DNA from: an uncultured Chryseobacterium sp.
Lineage (GTDB): Bacteria > Bacteroidota > Bacteroidia > Flavobacteriales > Weeksellaceae
Assembly (NCBI RefSeq): GCF_936933875.1
Contig: NZ_CAKZIK010000029.1
Location: forward strand, 1 to 64,000
DNA: 64,000 nucleotides
Reading direction: 5' to 3'
Numbering within the stretch: the first letter of the stretch is position 1; every line of letters starts with the position of its first letter. Shown here one piece after another: positions 43,095-52,783 of this stretch. A program made the position numbers and the translations under genes. The notes beneath the pieces were generated by a model that made no database searches, was not told the DNA's origin, and worked only from the letters and a program-made list of their open reading frames with translations.

Positions 43095-43102
43095 CAAATA
43101 TA
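43095..43102 (-). promoter_or_regulatory. Possible -7 element for dnaN
   Basis: TATATTTG on the minus strand, 59 bases before the dnaN ATG. The resulting leader contains a GTGGCA/TGCCAC hairpin (43063-43078). No exact TTTG -33 box. Confidence 0.35.
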
Positions 43103-43193
43103 TAAAATTGGGCGAACTCTTAAAAATTTCCGTCATTTATTTATCAACATTGAAGCTATTTTTTTTGAAGAATTTTACATCCGGAAAAAGCTT

Positions 43194-43201
43194 TAAATTT
43201 G
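43194..43201 (+). promoter_or_regulatory. Possible -7 element for dgkA
   Basis: TAAATTTG ends 12 bases before the dgkA ATG, implying a leader of only a few bases. A TTTG at 43163 is 27 bases upstream, longer than the usual spacing. Confidence 0.35.
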
Positions 43202-43213
43202 TAAAAAAACAAG

Positions 43214-43576
43214 ATGCGCAAACCACCGGTACACCTAAGTTTTTACAATGCTTTCCGCGGAATTTTTCTTATGCTTCGTTCTGAAAGAAATTTTCAGATT
43301 GAAGTTTTGGCTTTAATTCTAAATCTCGGACTGATTGTTTTTTTGAAACTTTCAACTACTGACGCTGCCATTATTTTACTGACTTGTTTTGCAGTTTTAA
43401 GTGCAGAAATTCTGAACACGGCAGTTGAAAAAGTTTGCGACATCGTTCAACCGGAATATGACGAAAGAATCAAATTCATCAAAGACATTGCGGCAGGTGC
43501 GGTTTTGATTTTGGCGATTGCAGCGGTTTTTGTGGGTATTTTGGTTTACTGGAAATATGTTTCAGACTTACTCTAA
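43214..43576 (+). CDS. dgkA: Diacylglycerol/undecaprenol kinase
   Basis: A 120-residue integral membrane kinase. Features are an amphipathic start (SFYNAFRGIFLMLRSERNFQ), three membrane helices (about 32-50, 51-68, 95-114), and the DgkA signature AEILNTAVEKVCDIV followed by IKDIAAGAVLIL. In flavobacteria this form probably phosphorylates undecaprenol or diacylglycerol. The last 9 bases overlap the end of the convergent barstar gene. Confidence 0.92.
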   Translation: MRKPPVHLSFYNAFRGIFLMLRSERNFQIEVLALILNLGLIVFLKLSTTDAAIILLTCFAVLSAEILNTAVEKVCDIVQPEYDERIKFIKDIAAGAVLILAIAAVFVGILVYWKYVSDLL

Positions 43577-43958
43577 AACCAGTTCGATTTCCTTGTGATC
43601 TGAAAAAATTTCGAGAACAATGTCGAAGAGCGTCTTCTCGTTTCCTTTTTGCAAATCATCCAGACTTTTCTGAACAAATTTTTGATTGAAATTTGGATCT
43701 TTAAGTTTCGCTTTAAGCCATTTTTTCGTGGCCTCCAAACCCAAATCTTTTCTGTTTTTTTTCTGAATTTTTCCAGATAAATTTTACGGAATCTACATTT
43801 TCAAATGCTCCGAAACCGCCGAACAAAGCATCGTTCAAACCATCCAAACTTCCGAGTTTCCAGTCTTCGTTTGGAAGTAAATGTTTTGAAACAACTTCAT
43901 AAAAACCTTGCAAATCGTCGAAGTCTTCGCCGTTGATGTAGAAAGTTTTGGTTGACAT
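43568..43958 (-). pseudogene. Barstar-family protein gene with a one-base frameshift
   Basis: The first 67 codons read a barstar-like protein (MSTKTFYINGEDFDDLQGFY, then WKLGSLDGLNDALFGGFGAF and VKFIWKNSEK). At an A8 run (43755-43762, T8 on the plus strand) the frame is lost and this copy ends at 43713 after 81 codons. In the next frame the expected continuation is intact: DLGLEATKKWLKAKL, FNQKFVQKSLDDLQKGNEKT, IFSDHKEIELVLE, stop at 43568. The total length is 3n+1, so one extra A accounts for it. Barstar relatives inhibit RNases; no barnase gene is next to it. Confidence 0.7.
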
Positions 43959-43970
43959 TCGGTATTTTTG

Positions 43971-44009
43971 CCACTAATGCACGAATTTTTCTAATTCGTG
44001 CATTAGTGG
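43971..44009. repeat. Perfect 17-bp inverted repeat CCACTAATGCACGAATT
   Basis: Arms 43971-43987 and 43993-44009 pair perfectly around TTTCT. It lies between purL and the barstar gene and resembles the GCCACGAATGCAC family at 36729 and 41543. It may double as a terminator for purL. Confidence 0.75.
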
Positions 44010-44049
44010 ATTTTAAAAACTTGATTCTTTTTACTTGATTCTTGACTCT

Positions 44050-47000
44050 TTACCTAAAATACTCTACTCCGTTTTTGAAAATATTGTGGTAATTCGCATT
44101 CGGAATATTTTTGAATAGACCTTCGGTAAAACGTTCCGGATGTCCCATTCTTCCAAATATTTTTCCGCTTTCGGAAGTAATTCCTTCAATTCCAAACAGT
44201 GAATTATTTGGGTTGAACGGCATTCCGTGCGCAATATTTCCTTCGAAATCGATGTATTGCGTTGCAATTTGTCCTTTCTTATAAAGCTCAGTCAACACTT
44301 CTTCAGAAGCCATAAAACGTCCTTCTCCGTGCGAAATTGGAATCGTGAAAACCTGATCTTTCATTCCTTTCAACCATGGCGAATCATCGTTAACCACCTT
44401 TACATCAACCATTTGAGAAATATGACGACCAATTGCGTTGTGCGCTAAAGTTGGTGAATGTTCATCCAGATCGCGGATTTCTCCGTAAGGAAGCAATCCT
44501 GATTTCACCAATGCCTGAAAACCGTTGCAGATTCCGAGAATCATGCCGTCTCTTGACAACAATTTATGAACGGCCTCTTTCATTTTTTGGTTTTTCAAGA
44601 CATTCACAATGAATTTTGCAGAGCCGTCCGGTTCGTCTCCAGCAGAAAATCCGCCGGAAAAAACCAAGATTTGAGATTGATTAATTTCATTCACCCAATT
44701 GTCGATACTTTGTTCCAAAAGTTGGTGATTCAAATTAATCAACGGTGCAGAATTTACAATCGCACCTTCTTTTCGGAAAGCGTTTTGAGTTTCATATTCG
44801 CAGTTTGTTCCCGGGAAAATAGGTGCAAAAACTCTAGGTTTCCCAATTTTGTGAGAAATAATTTGGATGGATTTTTTCTCTGTACCGTTCAGATTTTTAT
44901 CAATTTCAACAACGATTTTTTCTTTTTCTTTGGTTGGGAAAAGTTCTTCAAAAGTTTTGAAATTAGCAACCAACAGATCTTGAATTTTGAATTTTAAATT
45001 TTGAATCGCTAAAAATTCTGAATCGTTAACAACACCAATTTTTTGAAGCAATGGATTAGAAAGTTCTTCAGTAGATTCTACAATTAAGCTTCCGATATTA
45101 TTATTTAGAAGAAGATTTTCATCAACAGAAATTTCTGCTCCCAAACCATTTCCGAAAGTCATTTTCGCCAAGGCAACTGCAACTCCACCCTCTTTTATGG
45201 TTTTTACGGAAACGATTTTTTTAGTTTTAATATTTTCATGGATAAAATCAAAAATCTCAACTAAATTTTCATAATTCGGCAAACCGTTTTCCTGAAATTG
45301 ATGCTCAAAATGATAGATAAAATTTCCCACTTTTTTAAATTCAGGAGAAATTACATTAGACTTTTCACCGTTTGCGCAGGCAAAAGAAATCAAAGTTGGT
45401 GGAACATTAATATCCTGATACGTTCCGCTCATTGAGTCTTTTCCCCCAATTGCAGCCAAACCGAGATTCATTTGCGCATCATAAGCTCCAAGCAATGAAG
45501 CCAAAGGTTTTCCCCATTTTTCCGGATTGTTTCCGAGTTTTTCAAAATATTCCTGGAAACTCAAACGGATTTTCCTGAAATTTCCGCCCATTGCAACAAT
45601 TTTCGCAACGCTTTCTACGACAGCTAAACTTGCACCAACAAGAGAATTTTGCTTCGAAATTTCAGCATCAAAACCCCAACTTGCAAAAGAAACGGTTTCG
45701 ATGTTTTCGGCGTTCAAAACCGGTAAAGTTTGGACACTTCCTTCGGTTTCTGTGGTTTGGTATTTCCCTCCAAACGGCAAAGCAACAGTAGTTCCACCAA
45801 CCGTTGAGTCGAACATTTCAACCAAGCCTTTCTGTGAAGCGACGTTTTTTTCTGATAATATTTTGAGGAAATTCTCTTCGTTGAATTCAATGTTTTCAGT
45901 TTTAACATCCTGTAAATGAGAGATTTTAGCATCTTGAGATTTGCTGCAACCGCTTGTATCTAAAAATGCACGACTCAAATCCACAATTTTCTGTCCGTTC
46001 CAAAACATTTGCATTCTTCCGCTGTCAGTCACTTTCGCGATTTCAACGGCTTTAATATTTTCGCTTTCGCAGAATTTAATGAACTGGTCTTTATCGTTTT
46101 TATCAATGACAACCGCAATTCTTTCTTGAGATTCGGAAATTGCAAGTTCAGTTCCGTTCAAACCTTCATATTTCAAAGGCAAAACATCGAGGTTAATTTC
46201 CAGTGAATCAGCAATTTCTCCGATGGCTACGGAAACTCCACCCGCTCCAAAATCGTTAGATTTTTTAATCAGTTTCGTAACTTCAGGATTTCTAAAAAGC
46301 CGCTGAATTTTTCTTTCTTCCACCGCATTTCCTTTCTGAACTTCCGTGGAAAGCGTATGAATAGAAGTTTCGTCCTGCTCTTTCGAACTTCCGGTTGCAC
46401 CTCCAACTCCGTCTCTTCCCGTTGCTCCACCAAAAACAATGACAATATCGCCATCTTGTGGTTTTTCGCGGCGAACCCAAGATTTTGGAACTGCTCCCGC
46501 AACAAAACCAACTTCCATCCTTTTCGCTTTATAACCTTCATCGTAAATCTCGGAAACGTGCGTTGTAGCGAGTCCGATTTGATTTCCGTAGGAAGAATAT
46601 CCGTTTGCGGCCTGTTTTGTGATGGTTCTTTGAGGCAGTTTTCCCGGTAAAGTTTCAGAAATGGGTTCCAGAACATTTGCAGCACCGGTTAAACGCATTG
46701 CCTGAAAAACAAATGCTCTTCCGGACAAAGGATCACGGATTGCACCTCCCAAACACGTTGAAGCACCACCAAAAGGCTCAATTTCCGTAGGGTGATTATG
46801 CGTTTCGTTTTTGAAAAGTAAATACCACGGTTCTTTTTTGCCGTCAATTTCAGCTTCGACTTCTATCGTGCAAGCGTTGATTTCATCGGAAACGACAAGA
46901 TTTTCGAGTTTTCCGGTTTTGTGGAAATATCTTGCGCAAACGGTCGCCAAATCCATTAAAGAAATTGGTTTTGCTTCACGACCGAGGAATTTTCTTTTTT

Positions 47001-47745
47001 CTAAATAATCGTTGAAGATTTTCTCCAGCGTTTCTTTAAATTGCCCTTCAAACTGAATATCAGTGAGTTCCGTTTCAAAAGTTGTATGACGGCAATGGTC
47101 GCTCCAATAAGTGTCCAAAACTTTCAGTTCGGTTTCGGTTGGATTTCGGTTTTCGGATTTGAAATAATTTTGAATGAATTCCAAATCGTCGAAGCCAAAA
47201 GCAAAGCCGTGGGAATTGTAGAAATCGTGAAGTTGCTGAGTCGTGAAGTCGTTGAACTGCTCGTAAGTAACTATTTTATCAGGTGTTTCTTCGGCTGGGA
47301 TTTCAAGTTTTGAAAGATTTTTTTCCTGAGATTCAACTTTATTGATGAGTAAATCTTTAATTTTATTTAAATCAGATTCTGTAACTCCGGTAACTTCAAT
47401 CAGTTTACCACTTCTTACAATAGCGTTTTCTGTTTCAGTAAGTAAAGCGATGCACTGTTGCGCAGAATCTGCTCTTTGATCGTATTGTCCGGGAAGAAAT
47501 TCGGTGGCAAAATGCAGATTTTTTGCTGGATTTTCATTGTGGAGAATATCAACTACCGGATCAACGAAAGTGTTGTTCACGACTTTTTCAAATTCAGTTT
47601 CATTCAAACCAAAAATATCATAAATATTGTAAACCTTCACCGAATTAATTTCGGGAATGATGTTTTTAATTTCACTTAAAATTTTTGGACTTTCTACATC
47701 GAAAATACCGCGTTTTTCTACGAAAATTCTTTTTTTGTTAGACAT
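44050..47745 (-). CDS. purL: Phosphoribosylformylglycinamidine synthase (large PurL)
   Basis: Fourth step of purine synthesis: FGAR to FGAM using ATP and glutamine. At 1231 residues it is the single-chain type with N-terminal PurS-like, FGAM synthase and C-terminal glutaminase domains. The synthase half shows DTYWSDHCRHTTFET and FKNETHNHPTEIEPFGGA. The glutaminase nucleophile is Cys1073 in ILGICNGFQALVKSG, with a closing SHGEGRFMA segment. It is followed after 104 bases by purB on the same strand upstream. Confidence 0.97.
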   Translation of the reverse strand: MSNKKRIFVEKRGIFDVESPKILSEIKNIIPEINSVKVYNIYDIFGLNETEFEKVVNNTFVDPVVDILHNENPAKNLHFATEFLPGQYDQRADSAQQCIALLTETENAIVRSGKLIEVTGVTESDLNKIKDLLINKVESQEKNLSKLEIPAEETPDKIVTYEQFNDFTTQQLHDFYNSHGFAFGFDDLEFIQNYFKSENRNPTETELKVLDTYWSDHCRHTTFETELTDIQFEGQFKETLEKIFNDYLEKRKFLGREAKPISLMDLATVCARYFHKTGKLENLVVSDEINACTIEVEAEIDGKKEPWYLLFKNETHNHPTEIEPFGGASTCLGGAIRDPLSGRAFVFQAMRLTGAANVLEPISETLPGKLPQRTITKQAANGYSSYGNQIGLATTHVSEIYDEGYKAKRMEVGFVAGAVPKSWVRREKPQDGDIVIVFGGATGRDGVGGATGSSKEQDETSIHTLSTEVQKGNAVEERKIQRLFRNPEVTKLIKKSNDFGAGGVSVAIGEIADSLEINLDVLPLKYEGLNGTELAISESQERIAVVIDKNDKDQFIKFCESENIKAVEIAKVTDSGRMQMFWNGQKIVDLSRAFLDTSGCSKSQDAKISHLQDVKTENIEFNEENFLKILSEKNVASQKGLVEMFDSTVGGTTVALPFGGKYQTTETEGSVQTLPVLNAENIETVSFASWGFDAEISKQNSLVGASLAVVESVAKIVAMGGNFRKIRLSFQEYFEKLGNNPEKWGKPLASLLGAYDAQMNLGLAAIGGKDSMSGTYQDINVPPTLISFACANGEKSNVISPEFKKVGNFIYHFEHQFQENGLPNYENLVEIFDFIHENIKTKKIVSVKTIKEGGVAVALAKMTFGNGLGAEISVDENLLLNNNIGSLIVESTEELSNPLLQKIGVVNDSEFLAIQNLKFKIQDLLVANFKTFEELFPTKEKEKIVVEIDKNLNGTEKKSIQIISHKIGKPRVFAPIFPGTNCEYETQNAFRKEGAIVNSAPLINLNHQLLEQSIDNWVNEINQSQILVFSGGFSAGDEPDGSAKFIVNVLKNQKMKEAVHKLLSRDGMILGICNGFQALVKSGLLPYGEIRDLDEHSPTLAHNAIGRHISQMVDVKVVNDDSPWLKGMKDQVFTIPISHGEGRFMASEEVLTELYKKGQIATQYIDFEGNIAHGMPFNPNNSLFGIEGITSESGKIFGRMGHPERFTEGLFKNIPNANYHNIFKNGVEYFR

Positions 47746-47820
47746 CAGATGTCAGATTTTAAATATTAGATTTCATTGGGCTTCACCCAATACTTTTGAC
47801 TGCGCCACTTTGTGGCTAAA

Positions 47821-47850
47821 AAAAATGCAGACAAAATCGCCTGCATTTTT
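47821..47850 (-). terminator. Terminator of purB
   Basis: Stem AAAAATGCAG/CTGCATTTTT with a 10-base loop, followed on the minus strand by more T residues. It overlaps the last base of the purB stop codon. Confidence 0.75.
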
Positions 47851-49277
47851 TATACTTTCAAATCAGATTCAAGGCCGATTAAATTAGAATATTTATCCAA
47901 AATTGGCTGAACTTCATTTTTTATAAATTCTTCAGTTTGAATTGGTGCAAAACCGATGAAGTTTTTTGGGTCAAGAACTGCAGCGATTTTAGATTTGTCC
48001 ATTTTCAGAGAAGAATCATTCATAATTCTTTCAATCAGGTCGTTTTCTTTGCCTTCCATTTTTACTTTTTTGGAAGCTTCAATACTATGAACGCGGATTG
48101 TTTCGTGGATTTCCTGACGGTCACCTCCGGCTTTTACTTCTTCCATGATGATGTATTCTGTCGCCATGAAAGGAAGTTCTTCCATTATATGTTTATTAAT
48201 TCTGTTTGGATAAACTACAATTCCGTTCAAAATATTATTCCAAATTAATAGAATCGCATCAACAGCCAAAAACGCTTGTGGAATGGTTAAACGTTTATTT
48301 GCGGAATCGTCCAAAGTTCTTTCAAACCATTGGGTTGCGGCAACCATTGCAGAAGAATTTTGAAGTGACATTACAAATTTTGCCAGAGCTCCAATTCTTT
48401 CAGAACGCATCGGGTTTCTTTTGTAAGCCATTGCGGACGAACCAATTTGATTTTTTTCAAATGGCTCTTCAATCTCTTTTAGATTCTGCAACAAACGCAA
48501 ATCGTTTGTGAATTTATGAGCTGATTGAGCAATATTTGACAATAAAGCCAACACTTTTGCATCAATTTTCCTATCGTAAGTTTGTCCTGAAACTCCGAAA
48601 ACTTTTTCAAAACCAAATCTTGCAGAAAGTTCCTTATCCAGATGTTTTACTTTGGAATAATCTCCGTTGAACAGTTCAAGAAAACTTGCTGCAGTTCCGG
48701 TAGTTCCTTTTACTCCACGAAAACGTAATGTTTCTATGAAAAACTCGAGTTCTTCCAAATCTAAAAGCAAGGACTGAAGCCATAAAGTTGCTCTTTTTCC
48801 AACTGTAGTTAATTGCGCCGGCTGAAAATGTGTAAAACCTAAAGTCGGTAAATCTTTGTATTGAATCGCAAAATCAGAAAGATTCTTGATTACATTCACA
48901 AGTTGTTTGCGAAGAATCAACAATCCATCGCGAATCTGGATTAAATCGGTGTTGTCACCAACAAATGCAGAAGTTGCACCGAGATGAATAATTCCTTTTG
49001 CAGAGGGCGCCACATCACCATAAGCGTGAACGTGCGCCATTACATCGTGCCGGAATTTCTTCTCATATTCCGCGGCCTTATCATAATCAATGTTTTCAGC
49101 ATTGGCTTTAAGCTCCTGAATCTGCTCATCAGAAATCTCCAAACCTAAATCCTTTTCGATTTCGGCAAGGGCAATCCAAAGTTTCCTCCAGGTACGGAAT
49201 TTATTGTTGGGTGAGAAATTGAAGAGCATTTCCTCACTGGAATAGCGTTCTTCCAATGGGTTTTTATATGAATTCAT
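47850..49277 (-). CDS. purB: Adenylosuccinate lyase
   Basis: Acts twice in purine synthesis, releasing fumarate from SAICAR and adenylosuccinate. The 475-residue protein belongs to the fumarase/aspartase superfamily; signature GSSAMAYKRNPMRSERI is plain. Other blocks: HDVMAHVHAYG and HLGATSAFVGDNTDL. I use the ATG at 49277 (MNSYKNPLEERYSSEEM), since nine extra upstream residues are unlike the family. purL lies next downstream, but a terminator separates them. Confidence 0.95.
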   Translation of the reverse strand: MNSYKNPLEERYSSEEMLFNFSPNNKFRTWRKLWIALAEIEKDLGLEISDEQIQELKANAENIDYDKAAEYEKKFRHDVMAHVHAYGDVAPSAKGIIHLGATSAFVGDNTDLIQIRDGLLILRKQLVNVIKNLSDFAIQYKDLPTLGFTHFQPAQLTTVGKRATLWLQSLLLDLEELEFFIETLRFRGVKGTTGTAASFLELFNGDYSKVKHLDKELSARFGFEKVFGVSGQTYDRKIDAKVLALLSNIAQSAHKFTNDLRLLQNLKEIEEPFEKNQIGSSAMAYKRNPMRSERIGALAKFVMSLQNSSAMVAATQWFERTLDDSANKRLTIPQAFLAVDAILLIWNNILNGIVVYPNRINKHIMEELPFMATEYIIMEEVKAGGDRQEIHETIRVHSIEASKKVKMEGKENDLIERIMNDSSLKMDKSKIAAVLDPKNFIGFAPIQTEEFIKNEVQPILDKYSNLIGLESDLKV

Positions 49278-49478
49278 TCTTTCGATTTTACTTTTGCGAT
49301 GCACAAAAATACGAAAAAAAGAAAGACTTTGAAAGTCAGTTTTCCGTGATTACTGAAACCTTTAATGAAAGGTGGTCCGTTGGTGAATATAGTCAGTATA
49401 AACTATACTACAACTATACTATAACCTGGGAGTATATAGGTTCTATCTTTTATTAAACATAGTGTTATATAAACACAA

Positions 49479-49503
49479 AAAGCCACTCTTAAAAAGTGGC
49501 TTT
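49479..49503 (-). terminator. Terminator of the glucan utilization locus
   Basis: Stem AAAGCCACT/AGTGGCTTT around TTTTTAAG in minus sense, then T-rich sequence. It ends the long minus-strand transcription unit after bglX. Confidence 0.75.
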
Positions 49504-49523
49504 CAGCAATAGAATTTAATAAC

Positions 49524-51887
49524 TTATTTGCTCCAGTTAATCCGTGCAGTTTTCACATCGGCGGAACTTGTTCCTATCATAATATCGAAATCACCGGCTT
49601 CCCAATCGTATTTTAAATTATTATCGTAAAACTTCAAGTCGTCCGGAGTGATATTGAAAGAAACTTGTTTGCTTTCTCCTTTTTTCAGGAATATTTTTTG
49701 GAAGCCTTTCAGTTCCTTTATCGGTCTCGTGTTGCTACCCACCACATCGCGGATATACAGCTGCACTACTTCTGCACCGTCATAATTGCCGGTATTTTTT
49801 ACGTTTACAGAAGCCTGAATGCTTTGGTTACCGGTTGGATTGGTTTTTGAAACCGTCAATTCGGAATATTCAAATTTAGTATAGCTCAACCCGTAGCCGA
49901 AAGGATAAAGCGGCGTGTTACACTCATCCATATAATTTGATCGGAAACGCTGATATTCACATTTATCAGTTAGAGCTGCATCAAGCGGGCGGCCTGTATT
50001 TTTACGGTTATAATATATAGGAATTTGTCCAACACTTCTCGGGAAAGTCATAGGAAGTTTACCCGAAGGATTTACTTTTCCAAAAAGAATATCTGCTACG
50101 GCATATCCAGCTTCAGTTCCCGGGAACCACGCATTTATAATGGCTTCGGGGGTATCTTTGATATTTGTTAAGGTAAGCGGACGCCCAGTCAGGAGCACGA
50201 CAACGATCGGTTTGCCGGTTTTCTTCAGTTCGTTCAGCAAGCGAACCTGCGATGCCGGAATATCAATATTAGCACGAGAAGAAGATTCACCGCTCATTTC
50301 AGCACTTTCACCGATTGCCAAAACCACAACATCAGCCTGTTCAGCGACATCTACCGCTTCTTTTATCATCACTGAAGGTTCACGTGAATCGCGGTCAACA
50401 ACCTTTCCATGGGCTGCATACACATCTTCCAATACCTTGTTATCCTCAACGTTTGCACCTTTGGCAGTCAGAATTTTAACATTTTTGCCGACGCTTTCCT
50501 GAAGTCCTTTTAAGAGTGTTACAGCAGAACCGTGTTTGGTTGCAACAGACCAGGTTCCTGCCATGTTTACGGAGTTATCTACCAGCGGACCAATCAATGC
50601 AATGGTTCCTTTTTGCTTTAATGGAAGGATATTTTTGTCATTTTTAAGTAAAACCATAGACTGTGCAGCTACATTTCTAGCTACTGCACGATTTGACGCA
50701 TTGAAAACTTCTTTTTGAGCATCATTGGCGCTGCCGTAGCGGTAAGGGTCTTCGAACAATCCCAGATCATATTTGGCTTCAAGAATTCTTCTGGCCGCCT
50801 GAGTAATCTGCGCTTCTGAAACTTTTCCTTCGCTTACGGACTGCTTTAAAGTTTTCAGGAAACCTTCGCCCACCATATCCATATCGATTCCTGCATTCAT
50901 CGCAAGCGCTGAGACGTGCTGAAGATCACCCATTCCGTGATCAATCATTTCATTGATACCTGTATAATCGGTCACAATAAATCCGTTAAAGCCCCATTTC
51001 TTGCGAAGTACATCGTCCATTAGCCATTTGTTACCGGTCGCTGGAATTCCGTCCACTTCATTGAATGACGCCATCACCGAGGCTACTCCCGCATCCACAG
51101 CTGCTTTGTAGGGCGCAAAATATTCATTGAACATCCTGGTATGGCTCATATCCACTGTGTTGTAATCGAGACCGCCTTCAGGAGCGCCATAAAGCGCAAA
51201 GTGTTTTACACAGGCCAAAATCGTGTTCTTGTCCGCCAAATTTTTTCCCTGATAGCCATAAACCATGGCTCTAGCAATTTGACTTCCGAGATAGGGATCT
51301 TCACCAGCGCCTTCAGAAACACGTCCCCAACGCGGTTCGCGCGAAATATCAACCATTGGCGAAAAAGTCCAGTTAATACCATCTGAAGCGGCCTCACGAG
51401 CAGCAATTCGGGCGGATTGCTGTACCAAATTCATATCCCATGAAGCTGCAAGTCCCAACGGGATTGGGAATGTTGTTTCATAACCGTGGATGACGTCCAT
51501 ACCGAAGATCAGAGGAATTTTCAGACGGGATTTTTCTACTGCGACTTTCTGTACGGCGCGGATTTTTTCAGCACCTTTGATATTGAAAAGCCCGCCAACA
51601 AGTCCTTGTTCAATCTTTTTGCCGATATCTGAACTTTGTGCCTGTCCGGTAGTGAAGTCTCCGGCACTTGGAAGGTTGAGCTGACCAATCTTTTCATCCA
51701 AAGTCATTTTGGCAAGAAGCGCATCAACGAAGGATTTTCTTTTAGTATTATATTCGTTATTCTGATAACTCTGAACCGGCTGGTTAACGATTTCAGAATG
51801 AATTCCCGGTGAGACAACTGCTTTCTTTTTTTGTGCAAAACCATTAGTGGAGAGCGCTGCAAGCGCTATAATTGCGATCTTCTTCAT
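49524..51887 (-). CDS. bglX: GH3 beta-glucosidase (BglX-like)
   Basis: A 787-residue periplasmic glycoside hydrolase with signal peptide (MKKIAIIALAALSTNGFAQ). The GH3 TIM barrel spans about residues 50-385 with nucleophile Asp307 in FIVTDYTGINEM. The GH3 C-terminal alpha/beta sandwich (about 430-660) holds the probable acid/base Glu in AIGESAEMSGESSSRANI. A fibronectin III-like domain closes the protein. It would release glucose from oligosaccharides produced by the GH144 enzymes. The esterase gene ends 4 bases before its start. Confidence 0.94.
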   Translation of the reverse strand: MKKIAIIALAALSTNGFAQKKKAVVSPGIHSEIVNQPVQSYQNNEYNTKRKSFVDALLAKMTLDEKIGQLNLPSAGDFTTGQAQSSDIGKKIEQGLVGGLFNIKGAEKIRAVQKVAVEKSRLKIPLIFGMDVIHGYETTFPIPLGLAASWDMNLVQQSARIAAREAASDGINWTFSPMVDISREPRWGRVSEGAGEDPYLGSQIARAMVYGYQGKNLADKNTILACVKHFALYGAPEGGLDYNTVDMSHTRMFNEYFAPYKAAVDAGVASVMASFNEVDGIPATGNKWLMDDVLRKKWGFNGFIVTDYTGINEMIDHGMGDLQHVSALAMNAGIDMDMVGEGFLKTLKQSVSEGKVSEAQITQAARRILEAKYDLGLFEDPYRYGSANDAQKEVFNASNRAVARNVAAQSMVLLKNDKNILPLKQKGTIALIGPLVDNSVNMAGTWSVATKHGSAVTLLKGLQESVGKNVKILTAKGANVEDNKVLEDVYAAHGKVVDRDSREPSVMIKEAVDVAEQADVVVLAIGESAEMSGESSSRANIDIPASQVRLLNELKKTGKPIVVVLLTGRPLTLTNIKDTPEAIINAWFPGTEAGYAVADILFGKVNPSGKLPMTFPRSVGQIPIYYNRKNTGRPLDAALTDKCEYQRFRSNYMDECNTPLYPFGYGLSYTKFEYSELTVSKTNPTGNQSIQASVNVKNTGNYDGAEVVQLYIRDVVGSNTRPIKELKGFQKIFLKKGESKQVSFNITPDDLKFYDNNLKYDWEAGDFDIMIGTSSADVKTARINWSK

Positions 51888-51891
51888 AATT

Positions 51892-52614
51892 CTATTTTGT
51901 AATGTTTTGATTGTTTTTTTTCTGTTTCAGCATCCATTCATAAAATAATGGATCTGAATAAGTGGAGTCCCAAGAGTTATGGTTATCATCTGGGAAAATG
52001 GTAAGCGAAACATCTGGATTTACTTTTTTTAATGCCTGATATATCTCGATGGAATTTAATGGATTTACAATATCATCATTTCCGCCATGGAAAATCTTTA
52101 TTGGAAGCCCTTTATAACGGTTAATGGTCGCTCGCATCCATCGGTCGGAAGGTGCGCAGATTGGAGCTACAGCCGCAAACATTTCAGGATGCTCGTTGGC
52201 GAGTTTCCACGTGCCCCAGCCGCCCATGGAAAGCCCGGTAAGATAAATTCTGGATGCATCAATTTTATATTTTGACTGAATTTCTTTGATCAAACTATAA
52301 ACCGCTTCCGTGTCCCACCAAACATTTGCAGGACATTGTGGTGCCAAAATCGCAATGTGCTCTTTAATTAAGTTTTTATATGTGAACGGGCTGTGTGCTT
52401 TTACCATTTCTAAATTATTTCCGCGTTCTCCGGAACCATGCAGAAAAACAATGAGCGGAACATCTCCTTTGACATTTTGTGAATAATCCAGCACATAAGA
52501 AATTTGCTGAAGTTCTTTGAATTCTTTTTTAAACTCGGCTTTAATTTCCTGCGCGTTGGCTGCGAAGGAAAGTCCTAAAAACACGAATGATAAATATATG
52601 AGTTTGAAGTTCAT
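51892..52614 (-). CDS. Secreted alpha/beta-hydrolase (esterase/phospholipase-like)
   Basis: A 240-residue exported hydrolase; the ATG at 52614 gives a clean signal peptide (LSFVFLGLSFAANAQ), whereas the longer frame does not. The triad is visible: Ser in LTGLSMGGWGTW, Asp in HGGNDDIVNP, His in FPDDNHNSWDS. An oxyanion HGSG is near residue 62 (IVFLHGSGERGN). It resembles dienelactone-hydrolase/carbohydrate-esterase-like enzymes found in Bacteroidota glycan loci. It could remove substituents such as acyl or succinyl groups from the glucan, which is inference from position. Confidence 0.82.
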   Translation of the reverse strand: MNFKLIYLSFVFLGLSFAANAQEIKAEFKKEFKELQQISYVLDYSQNVKGDVPLIVFLHGSGERGNNLEMVKAHSPFTYKNLIKEHIAILAPQCPANVWWDTEAVYSLIKEIQSKYKIDASRIYLTGLSMGGWGTWKLANEHPEMFAAVAPICAPSDRWMRATINRYKGLPIKIFHGGNDDIVNPLNSIEIYQALKKVNPDVSLTIFPDDNHNSWDSTYSDPLFYEWMLKQKKNNQNITK

Positions 52615-52658
52615 TTGCTTTATACTTTGTCTGATATTTGTAATAATTTCTGCATTCA

Positions 52659-52740
52659 TAGCCCCGGTTGCAGCGGTTACCCCGCAGTGAAGGCGCGAGC
52701 GAAGCGAGCGCCGAAACGAGGAGTATGAGCGGAAAACGGG
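52659..52740. repeat. REP-like palindromic element, copy C (divergent)
   Basis: TAGCCCCGG...AAACGGG frame with AGCGG on both sides (52672-52676, 52728-52732) of a hairpin centred on GGCGC/GCGCC (52692-52712). It separates the esterase from the GH144 genes inside the PUL. It is a looser match than copies A and B. Confidence 0.55.
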
Positions 52741-52752
52741 AAACAGCTCCCC

Positions 52753-52775
52753 CTTCGACTTCGCTCAGGATGACA
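52753..52775. repeat. CTTCGAC...CTCAGGATGACA dispersed repeat
   Basis: Variant of the 22-base word at 12655-12676, immediately after REP-like copy C. Confidence 0.5.
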
Positions 52776-52783
52776 TCTTTTTT

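Noticed and set aside
43036..43284. 82-codon plus-strand frame before dgkA
   Set aside because: It overlaps dgkA in another frame and covers the dnaN leader; the dgkA frame has the DgkA signature.
49256..49456. 66-codon plus-strand frame upstream of purB
   Set aside because: It overlaps the purB start and the A/T-rich spacer, with no family resemblance and no promoter.
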